64,000 nucleotides of DNA from Hydractinia symbiolongicarpus (lineage: Eukaryota; Cnidaria; Hydrozoa; Anthoathecata; Hydractiniidae), in NCBI RefSeq assembly GCF_029227915.1, contig NC_079875.1, positions 23,925,001 through 23,989,000 on the forward strand, in the 5' to 3' direction. Made by a program: the position numbers and the translations under genes. Positions 13,002 through 22,239 of this stretch are shown here, piece by piece (the first letter of the stretch is position 1; each line of letters begins with the position of its first letter). The notes below the pieces were generated by a model that made no database searches, was not told where the DNA came from, and was given only the letters and a program-made list of their open reading frames with translations.

Positions 13002-16000
13002 ATGGCTAGTGGATTTTTAAACCCACCACGGTGGGATGAAGAAAACAAAGAGTTTTCATTATGGCTCCGAGAAGCCAAGGCATGGAAAGTTGCCACTTCT
13101 GGTGTAACTGGACTGAAAGATGTTCATGGTTTGCAATTAGCATTGCATCTTCCGGATGGAAGCGAAATACGTCGTCAACTATTTGATACCCTTGATACGG
13201 AGAACATGACAGGTGATGACGGGTGGAAAAAGGTGATAGAATTGATAGAAACGTACTATAGTAAGGACGATAACACGTCAGCCTTTGACACGTGGAAAGA
13301 CTTCCGTATATTATGTAGAAAAGAAGATCAAAGTATTGAACAATATATCATGTATTATGAGAAATATAAAGTCCGAATGGAGCGCTTCGACATGAAACTT
13401 GGTGAACGTATTCATGGACTTAATTTACTGTGTGGTGCCAATCTTAATGATTCTGACCTTCGTCTAGCAATGAGAGAAGTTGATGGGGATCAACCAAATG
13501 AAATGTATAAACAAGCTAAAAAGGCGCTTAAGAAATATTTTGGCAGTGCTGCTGTCACAAGTACTCAGTCATCCAACACCGCTGTAGCCTCAGTTCAACC
13601 TGCTGTCAAACAAGAGCCTTTTTTTGCCACACTAGATGAATACGAAACATACGTTGCATGGAGACAATACCGATCGAAAAATGGTAATTCATCAAATAAA
13701 AGTTATCGTGGACAAGGTCGTGGAAAATTGCAACATCGCAATCCCCTAAATGCTGACGGTAAACCTTTAACATGCCGTGTTTGCCGTTCAATTGCACATT
13801 TTGCTCGAGATTGCCCACATCGTTCTGAGAAACAACAAGGTTCGGAAGACAACCAACAGCATGATAGTTCTACAAACCGCTCCTGGGTTGCTTCTGTTAA
13901 CTCTGATGTTATTGAATGCCAAGCATCTGATGCGTCTATGGCAGGTGGTGTTGCATTTAACTATATGATTCTCGATACAGGTTGCCCACAGAATGTTGCC
14001 GGAGTAGTATGGACACCGTGTTTTCTTGATTCCATGAGTACTGATATGTACCAAAATGTCAAAAAGCTTCATGGTAATAACAAATTTAAATTTGGTGGTG
14101 GACGTGTCATGAAATCTATGTATACCATTATAGCTCCTGTTTTGGTTGCTGGGGAAATCACTTCCTTAAAATTTGATGTTGTTGACACCGATCTTCCTCT
14201 TCTGCTTGGAAAGGAAACTATGAAAGCATGGAATCTGCTCATTTGTACAGGAAATGACACTGCTGAAGTTACAATAAATCGTGTGAAGAAAAATGTTGAG
14301 CTCTTCACATCCCCTACTGGACACTGGTGTATAAATGTGCAGCCAGGTTTTCCTGTTGAAGTACTGGATGTTATGTTTTCTGTTAGTGAATTGTCCAAAC
14401 ATGACAAAGAACTTGCTGCTAAACGCTTGCATCGCCAATTTTGTCATCCTCCCTTTGAGTTCTTAAAGAAAGTCCTCAGTGTCCTGGATAAGCCTGACAA
14501 GGAATTTTTGGACATTCTGCATAAATATTCTCAGAATTGTCTAGTGTGTAAGCGATACAAACCGACCATTCCAAGGCCAGCTGTCGGAAACTTAATGGAT
14601 CCAGATAAAATGAAATTTAATGAAATAGTTAGTATTGATTTGAAAGAAAGGAAGGGTAAATGGATAATTTACCTCATCGATATGGTTACTCGATACACAC
14701 GTGCTGATTTCATACCATCTAAAGAAAAACGCATCGTTGTTGCAAAGATTATAGAACTTTGGTTGCCCATATTTGGAGCAGCTAAAAGTTTTCACATGGA
14801 CAATGGAGGGGAATTCGCTAATGATGAAATGCGGGAACTTGGCAATCAATTTGGGATAAACATCAAGCACACCGCTGCTTATAGTCCTTGGGCAAATGGT
14901 CTGAATGAACGGAATCATGCAACTATAGATATTATGATGGAAAAAATGCTAGAAGATCACCCGAAGTTATCAGAATCACTGGCATTGCAGTATGCTATAT
15001 CTGTACGAAATTGCTGTATGTTTGTAAATGGATTTACACCAGCACAGTTAGCAATAGGTCAAAATCCTAGACTGCCATCAGCTTTCCATGATGAACTCCC
15101 GGCCTTGGAAGGCATTACCACCAGCTCTGTAATAGCCCAGCATCTTAATGCCATTGCTGCAGCCAGAAAAGCTTTCGTGCAAGCAGAAATAAGCTCAAAG
15201 CTTCGCAAGGCATTAAAACATCCTGTTCGCGAGTATGCAGATATCTTCTATCAGCCTGGTAACCAAGTCTTCTATAAACTACCAGACGATCGGCGTTGGC
15301 AAGGGCCTGCTACTGTCATTGGTGCAGATGGTAAAGTTGTAATGATTCGTCATGGCAGTGTTCTTCGTCGTGTTCATCCATGTCGTCTGCAACTTGTTAA
15401 TGAAATTAGTCACTCCTCGTCACAACCAGATTCCTCACCACAAGCAGCAGGAAATAGTCAGTCAGATATTACTCAAAATCTGGAATCAGGGTATGAACAG
15501 CACCACATTGCAGAAGAAGAAACTGAACAGGAAGTACAACATTTTACTGAACATGTTGCAACTCACCAACCAGAAAGCTCAATTCAGCAACCAGAATCTG
15601 GTCCTGTTGCCAGATCCAAGATGTCCCTCCCAAAAAGACAACAGACAGTGCAATACAAATATCCTGATGGAGAATGGAAAGAAGTAAAAATTCTAGGCCC
15701 TGCTGGAAAAAAGGGTGGGATCCACAAAGATTGGGTAAACGTTCGAGATCACTCTGACCATGAGTATTCTATGGATTGGAGTGATGTATCAGAATGGAAG
15801 TTAGTCGAAATTGAGTCAGACCCAACAGGAGGTGATCCCTCTACTCCTTCTAATTGTGAAGAAGAGATGTGTGTTGCCGTATGCTTCAACGCACCAGATG
15901 AGTTCAAGAATGCCAAGAGTGCAGAACTTGAAAAATGGAAACAGTATGAAGTTTACCAAGAGGTTCCAGATGTAGGTCAACCCAGACTAACTGGTAGGTG

Positions 16001-17375
16001 GGTATGTACCCGAAAAATTGTTGACGGAAAACTTGTACCGAAAGCAAGATATGTCATCCGAGGCTTTCAGGAAAATATTAACATACCTGCTGACTCACCA
16101 ACTGGCAGTAAAGAATGTATGAGACTAGTGCTTTCTATAATTGCCAGCAAACAATGGACACTAAATTCTATTGACATAAAAGCAGCTTTTCTCCAAGGCA
16201 AACCAATACAACGGGATGTCTTTATTGTTCCACCATGTGACGTACCCCTTCCAAACACACTCTGGAAGTTAGAAAAATGTGTGTACGGTCTAAATGATGC
16301 TGCTCGTATGTGGTATTTTGCAGTATGGGAAGCATTACAAAATTTAGGATGTCATAGATCAACTATTGATTATGGTGTTTTTTATTGGAAAGATAAAAAT
16401 GATCAATTGTCTGGTGTGTTACAAGCACATGTTGATGATTTCCTTTGGTCCGGTACTGATGTTTTCAAAGCTGATGTCATGGATAAGCTTTACCAAATAT
16501 TTCAAGTTGGTCATTCAGCATCATCACATTTTAAATATGTTGGTATTAATATCAGCCAGAGTGAATCTGGACAGCTATCACTTGACCAATTGGATTATAT
16601 TGAAAAAATCGATCAAATTCCAATCACCCGAGAACGTCAACTTCAGAAAGATTCCATTTGTACCAAGACTGAATCTTCTCAATATTGCAGATTGGTTGGT
16701 CAGTTAAACTGGACTGCTACACATACTCGCCCGGATATTGCCTTCGATATTTCTGTATTGAGCTCGACTATGAAAGCTCCTACTGTGTCTAATATCTTGA
16801 AAGCAAATAAAGTGCTTCAAAGAATCAAAGGTAATCCATTAAAGATTCATTTCCCTAGCCTTGAATCATTGGAAAATTGCTCCATCATATGCTACAGTGA
16901 TGCATCATTGGCAAATTTGTCATCAGGTCAAAGTTCAGGAGGATATGTGGTGTTCCTCTCTGATAATAAAGAGAAGGTGTGCCCATTAGTTTGGAGTAGC
17001 AAAACTATTCGACGTGTTGTTAGAAGTACACTTGCTGCTGAAACAAGTGCCATGGTGGATGCTCTTGATGCTGCATACTTTATGTCACAAGTTCTTACTG
17101 AAATGATTTCCATACCAAACACGCAATGTAAGCACATTCAGATTCATGCATTAACTGATAATGAATCTCTTTACCGAAATACTTACTCAACAACAATGGC
17201 TGCAGAGCGCCGACTCAGGGTTGATATTTCTGTTATAAAAGAAATGATTTTGAGAGAAGAACTATCCAGCGTGAAATGGATTCCTACATCCATGCAACTT
17301 GCAGATCCATTGACAAAAGTTGGTGCAGACCCAACAAAGCTGACAGCTGTTTTGGAAACTGGAAACATCGGATAG
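13002..17375 (+). CDS. Copia Gag-Pol polyprotein, 1457 aa
   Basis: A single uninterrupted frame beginning 24 bases after the 5' LTR. In order it contains the following. Gag of the UBN2/copia type is followed by a CCHC zinc knuckle (CRVCRSIAHFARDC, about residues 257-270). The aspartic protease has ILDTGCPQN near 323. The integrase has an HHCC finger (HRQFCH to CLVCKRYK, about 475-518), then catalytic Asp in SIDLKERK (~545), Asp in MDNGGEF (~599) and Glu in NGLNERNH (~635). Reverse transcriptase has SIDIKAAFLQG (~1056), CVYGLNDAARMWY (~1090) and the catalytic box HVDDFLW (~1143). RNase H has CYSDAS (~1296), LAAETSA and LTDNES. The box reads HVDD where many copia elements have YVDD. No frameshift separates gag from pol, so the product is presumably cut by its own protease. 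There is no envelope gene. Confidence 0.96.
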   Translation: MASGFLNPPRWDEENKEFSLWLREAKAWKVATSGVTGLKDVHGLQLALHLPDGSEIRRQLFDTLDTENMTGDDGWKKVIELIETYYSKDDNTSAFDTWKDFRILCRKEDQSIEQYIMYYEKYKVRMERFDMKLGERIHGLNLLCGANLNDSDLRLAMREVDGDQPNEMYKQAKKALKKYFGSAAVTSTQSSNTAVASVQPAVKQEPFFATLDEYETYVAWRQYRSKNGNSSNKSYRGQGRGKLQHRNPLNADGKPLTCRVCRSIAHFARDCPHRSEKQQGSEDNQQHDSSTNRSWVASVNSDVIECQASDASMAGGVAFNYMILDTGCPQNVAGVVWTPCFLDSMSTDMYQNVKKLHGNNKFKFGGGRVMKSMYTIIAPVLVAGEITSLKFDVVDTDLPLLLGKETMKAWNLLICTGNDTAEVTINRVKKNVELFTSPTGHWCINVQPGFPVEVLDVMFSVSELSKHDKELAAKRLHRQFCHPPFEFLKKVLSVLDKPDKEFLDILHKYSQNCLVCKRYKPTIPRPAVGNLMDPDKMKFNEIVSIDLKERKGKWIIYLIDMVTRYTRADFIPSKEKRIVVAKIIELWLPIFGAAKSFHMDNGGEFANDEMRELGNQFGINIKHTAAYSPWANGLNERNHATIDIMMEKMLEDHPKLSESLALQYAISVRNCCMFVNGFTPAQLAIGQNPRLPSAFHDELPALEGITTSSVIAQHLNAIAAARKAFVQAEISSKLRKALKHPVREYADIFYQPGNQVFYKLPDDRRWQGPATVIGADGKVVMIRHGSVLRRVHPCRLQLVNEISHSSSQPDSSPQAAGNSQSDITQNLESGYEQHHIAEEETEQEVQHFTEHVATHQPESSIQQPESGPVARSKMSLPKRQQTVQYKYPDGEWKEVKILGPAGKKGGIHKDWVNVRDHSDHEYSMDWSDVSEWKLVEIESDPTGGDPSTPSNCEEEMCVAVCFNAPDEFKNAKSAELEKWKQYEVYQEVPDVGQPRLTGRWVCTRKIVDGKLVPKARYVIRGFQENINIPADSPTGSKECMRLVLSIIASKQWTLNSIDIKAAFLQGKPIQRDVFIVPPCDVPLPNTLWKLEKCVYGLNDAARMWYFAVWEALQNLGCHRSTIDYGVFYWKDKNDQLSGVLQAHVDDFLWSGTDVFKADVMDKLYQIFQVGHSASSHFKYVGINISQSESGQLSLDQLDYIEKIDQIPITRERQLQKDSICTKTESSQYCRLVGQLNWTATHTRPDIAFDISVLSSTMKAPTVSNILKANKVLQRIKGNPLKIHFPSLESLENCSIICYSDASLANLSSGQSSGGYVVFLSDNKEKVCPLVWSSKTIRRVVRSTLAAETSAMVDALDAAYFMSQVLTEMISIPNTQCKHIQIHALTDNESLYRNTYSTTMAAERRLRVDISVIKEMILREELSSVKWIPTSMQLADPLTKVGADPTKLTAVLETGNIG

Positions 17376-17486
17376 AGACACTATTTACACACTTCTGTTA
17401 TGAACCTTTGGTTATGTTTTGATTTTGTTTCGGGGCATTTGCAGTGTCGCTATGCATTTGCAGCCGTATGTTTATATTATTGGTTG

Positions 17487-17507
17487 CGAGAAAAGAGAGA
17501 ATGGGAA
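17487..17507 (+). other. Polypurine tract of copia element
   Basis: A purine run, GCGAGAAAAGAGAGAATGGGAA with a single T, abuts the 3' LTR. It is in the expected place to prime plus-strand DNA synthesis. Confidence 0.75.
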
Positions 17508-17633
17508 TGTTAACATCCTACTGTCTGACTCTAACAATGCAGTTCATTTATGTTTATTATATGTTTGTATATTTATAGGTATTAATATATAGTGGTGGGT
17601 TTATCTATCTCTATTAACATTTACGAGTTTTCA
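17508..17633 (+). repeat. 3' LTR of copia element (126 bp)
   Basis: Direct repeat of the 5' LTR with the same TG...CA ends and one extra GTG. No substitutions are seen between the two LTRs. Confidence 0.95.
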
Positions 17634-17638
17634 CGCAG
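17634..17638 (+). repeat. Target-site duplication, right (CGCAG)
   Basis: Repeats the five bases before the 5' LTR. Confidence 0.93.
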
Positions 17639-19110
17639 TTCACAAAAAATACAAATTCTCTTTAAAAAACAAGTAGCATCAGTGTTTCTAATACCGAAGA
17701 AAAAACATGTTAAATTTCAAAAAATCTTTTTAAAAGGGGAAAGAGAAATCAAAAATGTCAACAAATATATTTAATACCAAAAACATATAGCGAATCTGGC
17801 AACACATCATCGCGTTCAACGTTGTTTCAACCTTGCACTTGTATACATTTTATATACATTTTACCATGGTTTTACAAAATTCATTTCTATACAGCTTAAA
17901 TAACATATAACGTTTAAACGAATAACGTTTATAACGAATATTTGCAACTGTGAATCACACTTGCAAATATTCACATCGCACTTGTAAATTTTGCTTACAA
18001 GTGAGATTTTTCACACACCATAGCCCTCTTAATTTTTTTAGCGGGTGTTTTTTGTAGCTCCGGCATAGTTTTATTCAAGAAATGGCGTGTGGTTCACTTC
18101 GTTACAGAGTGCTGAAATTTGTGGGAACCGAGTTTACTTTTCTAATTTGAACCATGTGGTTCTTAAACGAACTACAGTGATGGTCAAACGTTATGAAACT
18201 AAGATAAATAATATTTGCATAACATTTCTTTAGAATCGCTTTGGCTAGGTTAGCCACGATTATAATATTTTGATATTTATTTAAGAAAAAGAGACTTTTG
18301 ATTATGATTTAAAGAGATATTATATTCAATTTTTTTCAGGAGTGGTCCACAAAAGCAGTTCTGGAATCTTATAAGGTCCTATTTGAGCCCAACTGCCCAA
18401 CTGGACGACAGCCTTATGTGGCAACAACCCACAACCACTTGGACATGAGAGAAACGCTCTACCAGTCATTGCCCATTTATCAAATTTATGTCTGTGCTTG
18501 TTCAATTTTTAGGAAAAATTTATGACAACGCATTTGTATTGCTCATTCCTTTACCTATAATTGTAATAGATTATATTTAGAGAATTCATGATTTATTCTC
18601 CTTCAAACATTTTTTGTTTTTTTATTCCTCTCTTATAGACACTGCATTTGTCCACAGTTGGGCCAGACCTGTCTTCATTTTTTTAAAATTCGAAACATTG
18701 TGTTGCCCATGTTACAAGTTTTAACTTCAGTCTGGGAGTCATGTTAAAAAGTGTCAATAGTTCAGCCTGTCTCTTTGTTGGTACAATTGTCTTTTGTCAA
18801 TAGTTGAGCCTCTCCCATCTTAGGGATAATCTCAAAATGTTTGTGTGTTTTTTTTCGTATAATTATAAGAACGCTACAAAGTGCTTTGTTTAAAATGAAA
18901 ATTATAGACAAAGTTTATACAGACTTTTTTAATACATGATACAAACTAATGAAGATTTTTTTATCATACATTTCCGAAGTAAATTTCTATACAATCTTGA
19001 AACAAACTTCAAAAGTACCAGCATAATTATTTCAATACAAAACCAGAAATAAAAGAAGTAAAATATATCAGGTTTGAAAACACTAGCAAAATTGGGCCTT
19101 CATAGGTTTA
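17639..19110. other. Intergenic, nothing recognised
   Basis: AT-rich DNA without supported coding exons or RNA genes. Confidence 0.4.
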
Positions 19111-19260
19111 ATCTACACAATCCATGGCGATCTTTTCATTTTCTATGATCCTGCTTTTTTTTATTTTTAAACGATCTACGGCGATCTTTTCGCTTTCTGC
19201 GATCCTGTTTTCCTGATTTTTAAACGATCTGCAACAATCTTTTTGCTTTATACGTAACCA
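19111..19260. repeat. Degenerate ~53-bp tandem repeat, about 3 units
   Basis: Three diverged units share the pattern 'CGATCT..GGCGATCTTTTCGCTTTCTGCGATCCTG' followed by a T-rich stretch ending TTTTTAAA. The unit length and GCGATC words resemble the satellite at 22945-23365, but I cannot say they are the same family. Confidence 0.5.
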
Positions 19261-19659
19261 TGGAGACGATCACTAAAGACCTTAGATAATAAGTCCAATT
19301 AAAATAACGAAGTTTGTATAACGAAATTAATGATTTGTTAAATACGCAAAAGTTTCTAAAGTTTTGTTAAGAAAAAAGATCGCAATAAAATGTTAAAAGG
19401 ATAAATTTTTTTTAGAAACGTCTTTTGACAAAAAAAAGCGCATGTCATAAAACTTTAACAACAATAGTTTTGTGCTTGATTTCTTTCGCGTAATGTTTTG
19501 TTAAAAAAAATAGCGTATAATAAACTGTTAAGAAATTGAATTTATTTTCATTTGTATGGCCAAGGCCGGTCACATGGTTTTTTAAGTGTTTAAAGGGCGT
19601 ACAAGGCATGGAAGCGCTCACATGTTAATTAGTTCTTGAACCGTACACGTTAAAACTGT

Positions 19660-20305
19660 TTGATTACATCATTCATCATCATCCTTCTCGGCTTAACGTC
19701 CGTTTTCCATGCTAGCATGGGTTGGACGGAGTATATTAATGACCCTCTTCCAATCTGATCTAGACTGTGTTAGATCTAAACTCAACTTCCTCTCTATCAA
19801 GTCTGTCCTTATAACCTCCTGCCAAGTCTTTCTCGGTCTGCCTCTGGGCTTTGCCCCAGGAACTATCAAGTCTCTACACTTTCTTACCCAATTATCCTCC
19901 TCCATTCTTTCCAAGTGACCCAGCCAATTCAATCTTCTTATCTGGATAACATCTTTAATTCTACAGAGACTTAGCCTGCTTCTTAGCTCATCTGAACTCT
20001 TTCTGTCTCTCAGACTGGCATTACACATCCACCTAACCATTCTCATATCATTCCTTTCTAAACGGTCAAGATCTTCCTGCTTCACTGCCCATGTCTCACT
20101 ACTGTACAACATAACACTTCTTACACAGGCCTCATACAACCTACCTTTTAACTCAATTGACAAGACTCTGCTAGTCAACAAGGAAGTAATTCTCTGAACT
20201 TTTTCCAAGCAGAACCTATCCTGCAAGAAACTTCTTGCAACACCCCCTTCACTGCCCAACATATCACCTAAGTAACAGAAGTTCTCAACTATCTCTAACG
20301 AGCTA
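19660..20305 (-). mobile_element. 5'-truncated non-LTR retrotransposon (LINE) tail
   Basis: The minus-strand frame from about 20303 to the stop at 19693 encodes the C-terminal end of a LINE reverse-transcriptase polyprotein. Recognisable blocks are NFCYLGDML, LYSSETWAVKQEDLDRLERN, RRLNWLGHLERM and KPRGRPRKTWQEV. Past the stop codon comes GATGATGATGAATGATG, a short repetitive 3' tail. The frame is open from the truncation point to the stop. Without the palm domain the clade cannot be fixed; an RTE-like or CR1/L2-like source is possible. This is a dead copy from incomplete reverse transcription, not a host gene. Confidence 0.85.
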
Positions 20306-20689
20306 CAATAAGCTCATTATTGTTACAATAAGCTCATTTTTGTGTATTTTTACATCATGTACACAGATAATTAATAATTTGTTGCGTAAAAAAAACAATT
20401 AGCCTTCCCTTAAAAAATAAATAATTAGCAAAATAAGTAGTTATGCAGCAAGAAGTTTTCTTGTGCTGTTTTAAGAAATTATACTGCAAGAATTATTCTT
20501 TGTTGCTTCAAAGTTATACAGAATATGGTGTAGTTTCGAAAGTTATACAGCAGGTTAAGATTGTTTTGTTTGGAAATTTATGCAGCAAGTTATTTTTCTT
20601 CCACTTTAAAAAAGACTGAAAAATTATATTAATAAAATATTTTATTGTTTTAATTTTTTGTGTGCAGCCTCTCATGTACATATTTTTTT

Positions 20690-20949
20690 AATAAATATAG
20701 TAAATATAGGCAAAAAGTCCAATTATAGCTAATAAAAAAACTTTGTATAAGCAAATTATTATACGAACTTCTTCGAAATGATACGAACTATACACAAACT
20801 TTATTCTAAATGAATCAAACTTTATACAATGTTGTATTTTGATGATACGAAAAAGTATTAAAAATAATACGAAAGATTTAATAAATCGATACAAGGTTTT
20901 TGATACGAATTATACGAAGTACGTATGAACATTTTGAGACGATCCCTTA
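20690..20949. mobile_element. Fragment of TACGAA-rich inverted-repeat element
   Basis: Dense ATACGAA words end in AAAATGTTCATACG-like sequence on the complementary strand and then GACGATCCC next to TTA. This resembles the right end of the full element at 22672-24129 (ends GGGGTC..CTACAAA.TTCGTA, next to TTA). No matching left end was found. Confidence 0.45.
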
Positions 20950-22221
20950 TGGCACGGTCTTTTAAAAGCATGGTAATTGTTTGTCAATATTTAGGCCTGC
21001 CCCATCTTATGACACATTATTTAAAATCACAAGAGTCCTTTGTGTACAGTTGAGTTTATCACACCAGATGACCCACTTAAGATGTATTTGCATACATTTG
21101 TCCATGAATAGATGGGCCATCCTAACTGTGAATGCACCAACCTGCATCCAAATTTGGGCTGGTGTCCGTAGTTGCGTCAGAACATCTATCCCAAATATGT
21201 TTTAATGTGCCTGAGAATGTTTGTTGAGTCTTGTAAACAACAAAGCTCATGTGGCAAATCCCTTTCTAAAAATTTTAAAAGCGTTTATATATGGGCCTAA
21301 CATGGCCTTGCCCTGCCCAAAAATTCGTCAAAACAAAAAAGTTAAAAACATCAGTGTTTTTTTTCTACACCTGTTAAGCTTATTTTCCGTCTGCCTAAAT
21401 CACAACTTGCATTATGTCAGGAAATTTGACATTGCGGATGTAGCGTTTTATAAAAATTGTCTGTCATGTGACCAGAAAAGGTAAATTTGAATAAAATGTT
21501 TTGGCTGTTTTTGGAGATACTAGATCAGAAAGAAACAAGTAATTATTTATTATTTACAGGCTATATATTTTGGATATAAGTTAAGTTTTTTTAGGGTAAA
21601 GGGTCTCCTCTCAAGAACGAAATATCAGCAAAAAAGAAGTAAAGAAGTAGCTATATATTGTATTGATCCAAGAAGCCACGTAGCCAGCTGTTTTCATTGA
21701 TAGAAGACAAAGACATATTGAGGAATCAAGTTTTAATGCAATTTCTCTTTTTAGGAACATTATATTATACACGAAAGATCGCTAGAGGGAGGCTCCATCA
21801 CTGAGAAAATTTAATCACCACAAGAAGAAGCGTGCTTCACAGCAGCCATCTTTTTTAGAACGAAACTATAACAATTGATTGCCGTGAACCGAAGAGCGAA
21901 GTCTCTTCTTCAGCAAATAAACTTTGTTTCAAAATCTTTTAATTAATTTCATAATTAGTATCTCCGATGGTGTGTTACATTTAAGTTGCCGGTCGGCGAT
22001 TGCTCAATATTATTGTTTTTCAAACCCAGTCCCTCAAATTCTTGTTTTCCTCTAATATGGCGTTCTAAAATTTTTCGAATCTTTAATAGAAGACATTCTA
22101 TTAGCATTCTATTGCCATTCGATTCGTAGAACTCGTTTAAAGTCCCTCGGATGCATTCGATATTGCTGTAACAAAACAGCAATGCTTTTTGAAAGATACT
22201 GGTTTTATAAAGTTAACATAA
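20950..22221. other. Intergenic region upstream of SMG5
   Basis: No supported gene. It should include the SMG5 promoter, but I see no distinctive element. The last in-frame stop before the SMG5 start is the TAA at 22219-22221. Confidence 0.4.
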
Positions 22222-22239
22222 ATGTGCTGCTGGAATACG

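Larger units (their letters stand above)
12856..17633 (+). mobile_element. Complete Ty1/copia LTR retrotransposon
   Basis: A 4778-bp element bounded by direct LTRs (12856-12978 and 17508-17633) and flanked by the 5-bp target duplication CGCAG. In order it holds a tRNA primer-binding site, one long Gag-Pol frame with integrase before reverse transcriptase (the copia order), a purine-rich tract and the 3' LTR. The LTRs show no substitutions and differ only by a 3-bp indel, so the insertion is young. The coding frame is unbroken, so the copy may be active. Confidence 0.96.

Noticed and set aside
13606-14918. Several 60-110-codon minus-strand frames opposite the copia gene
   Set aside because: They lie antisense to a clearly functional Gag-Pol frame and contain no motifs.
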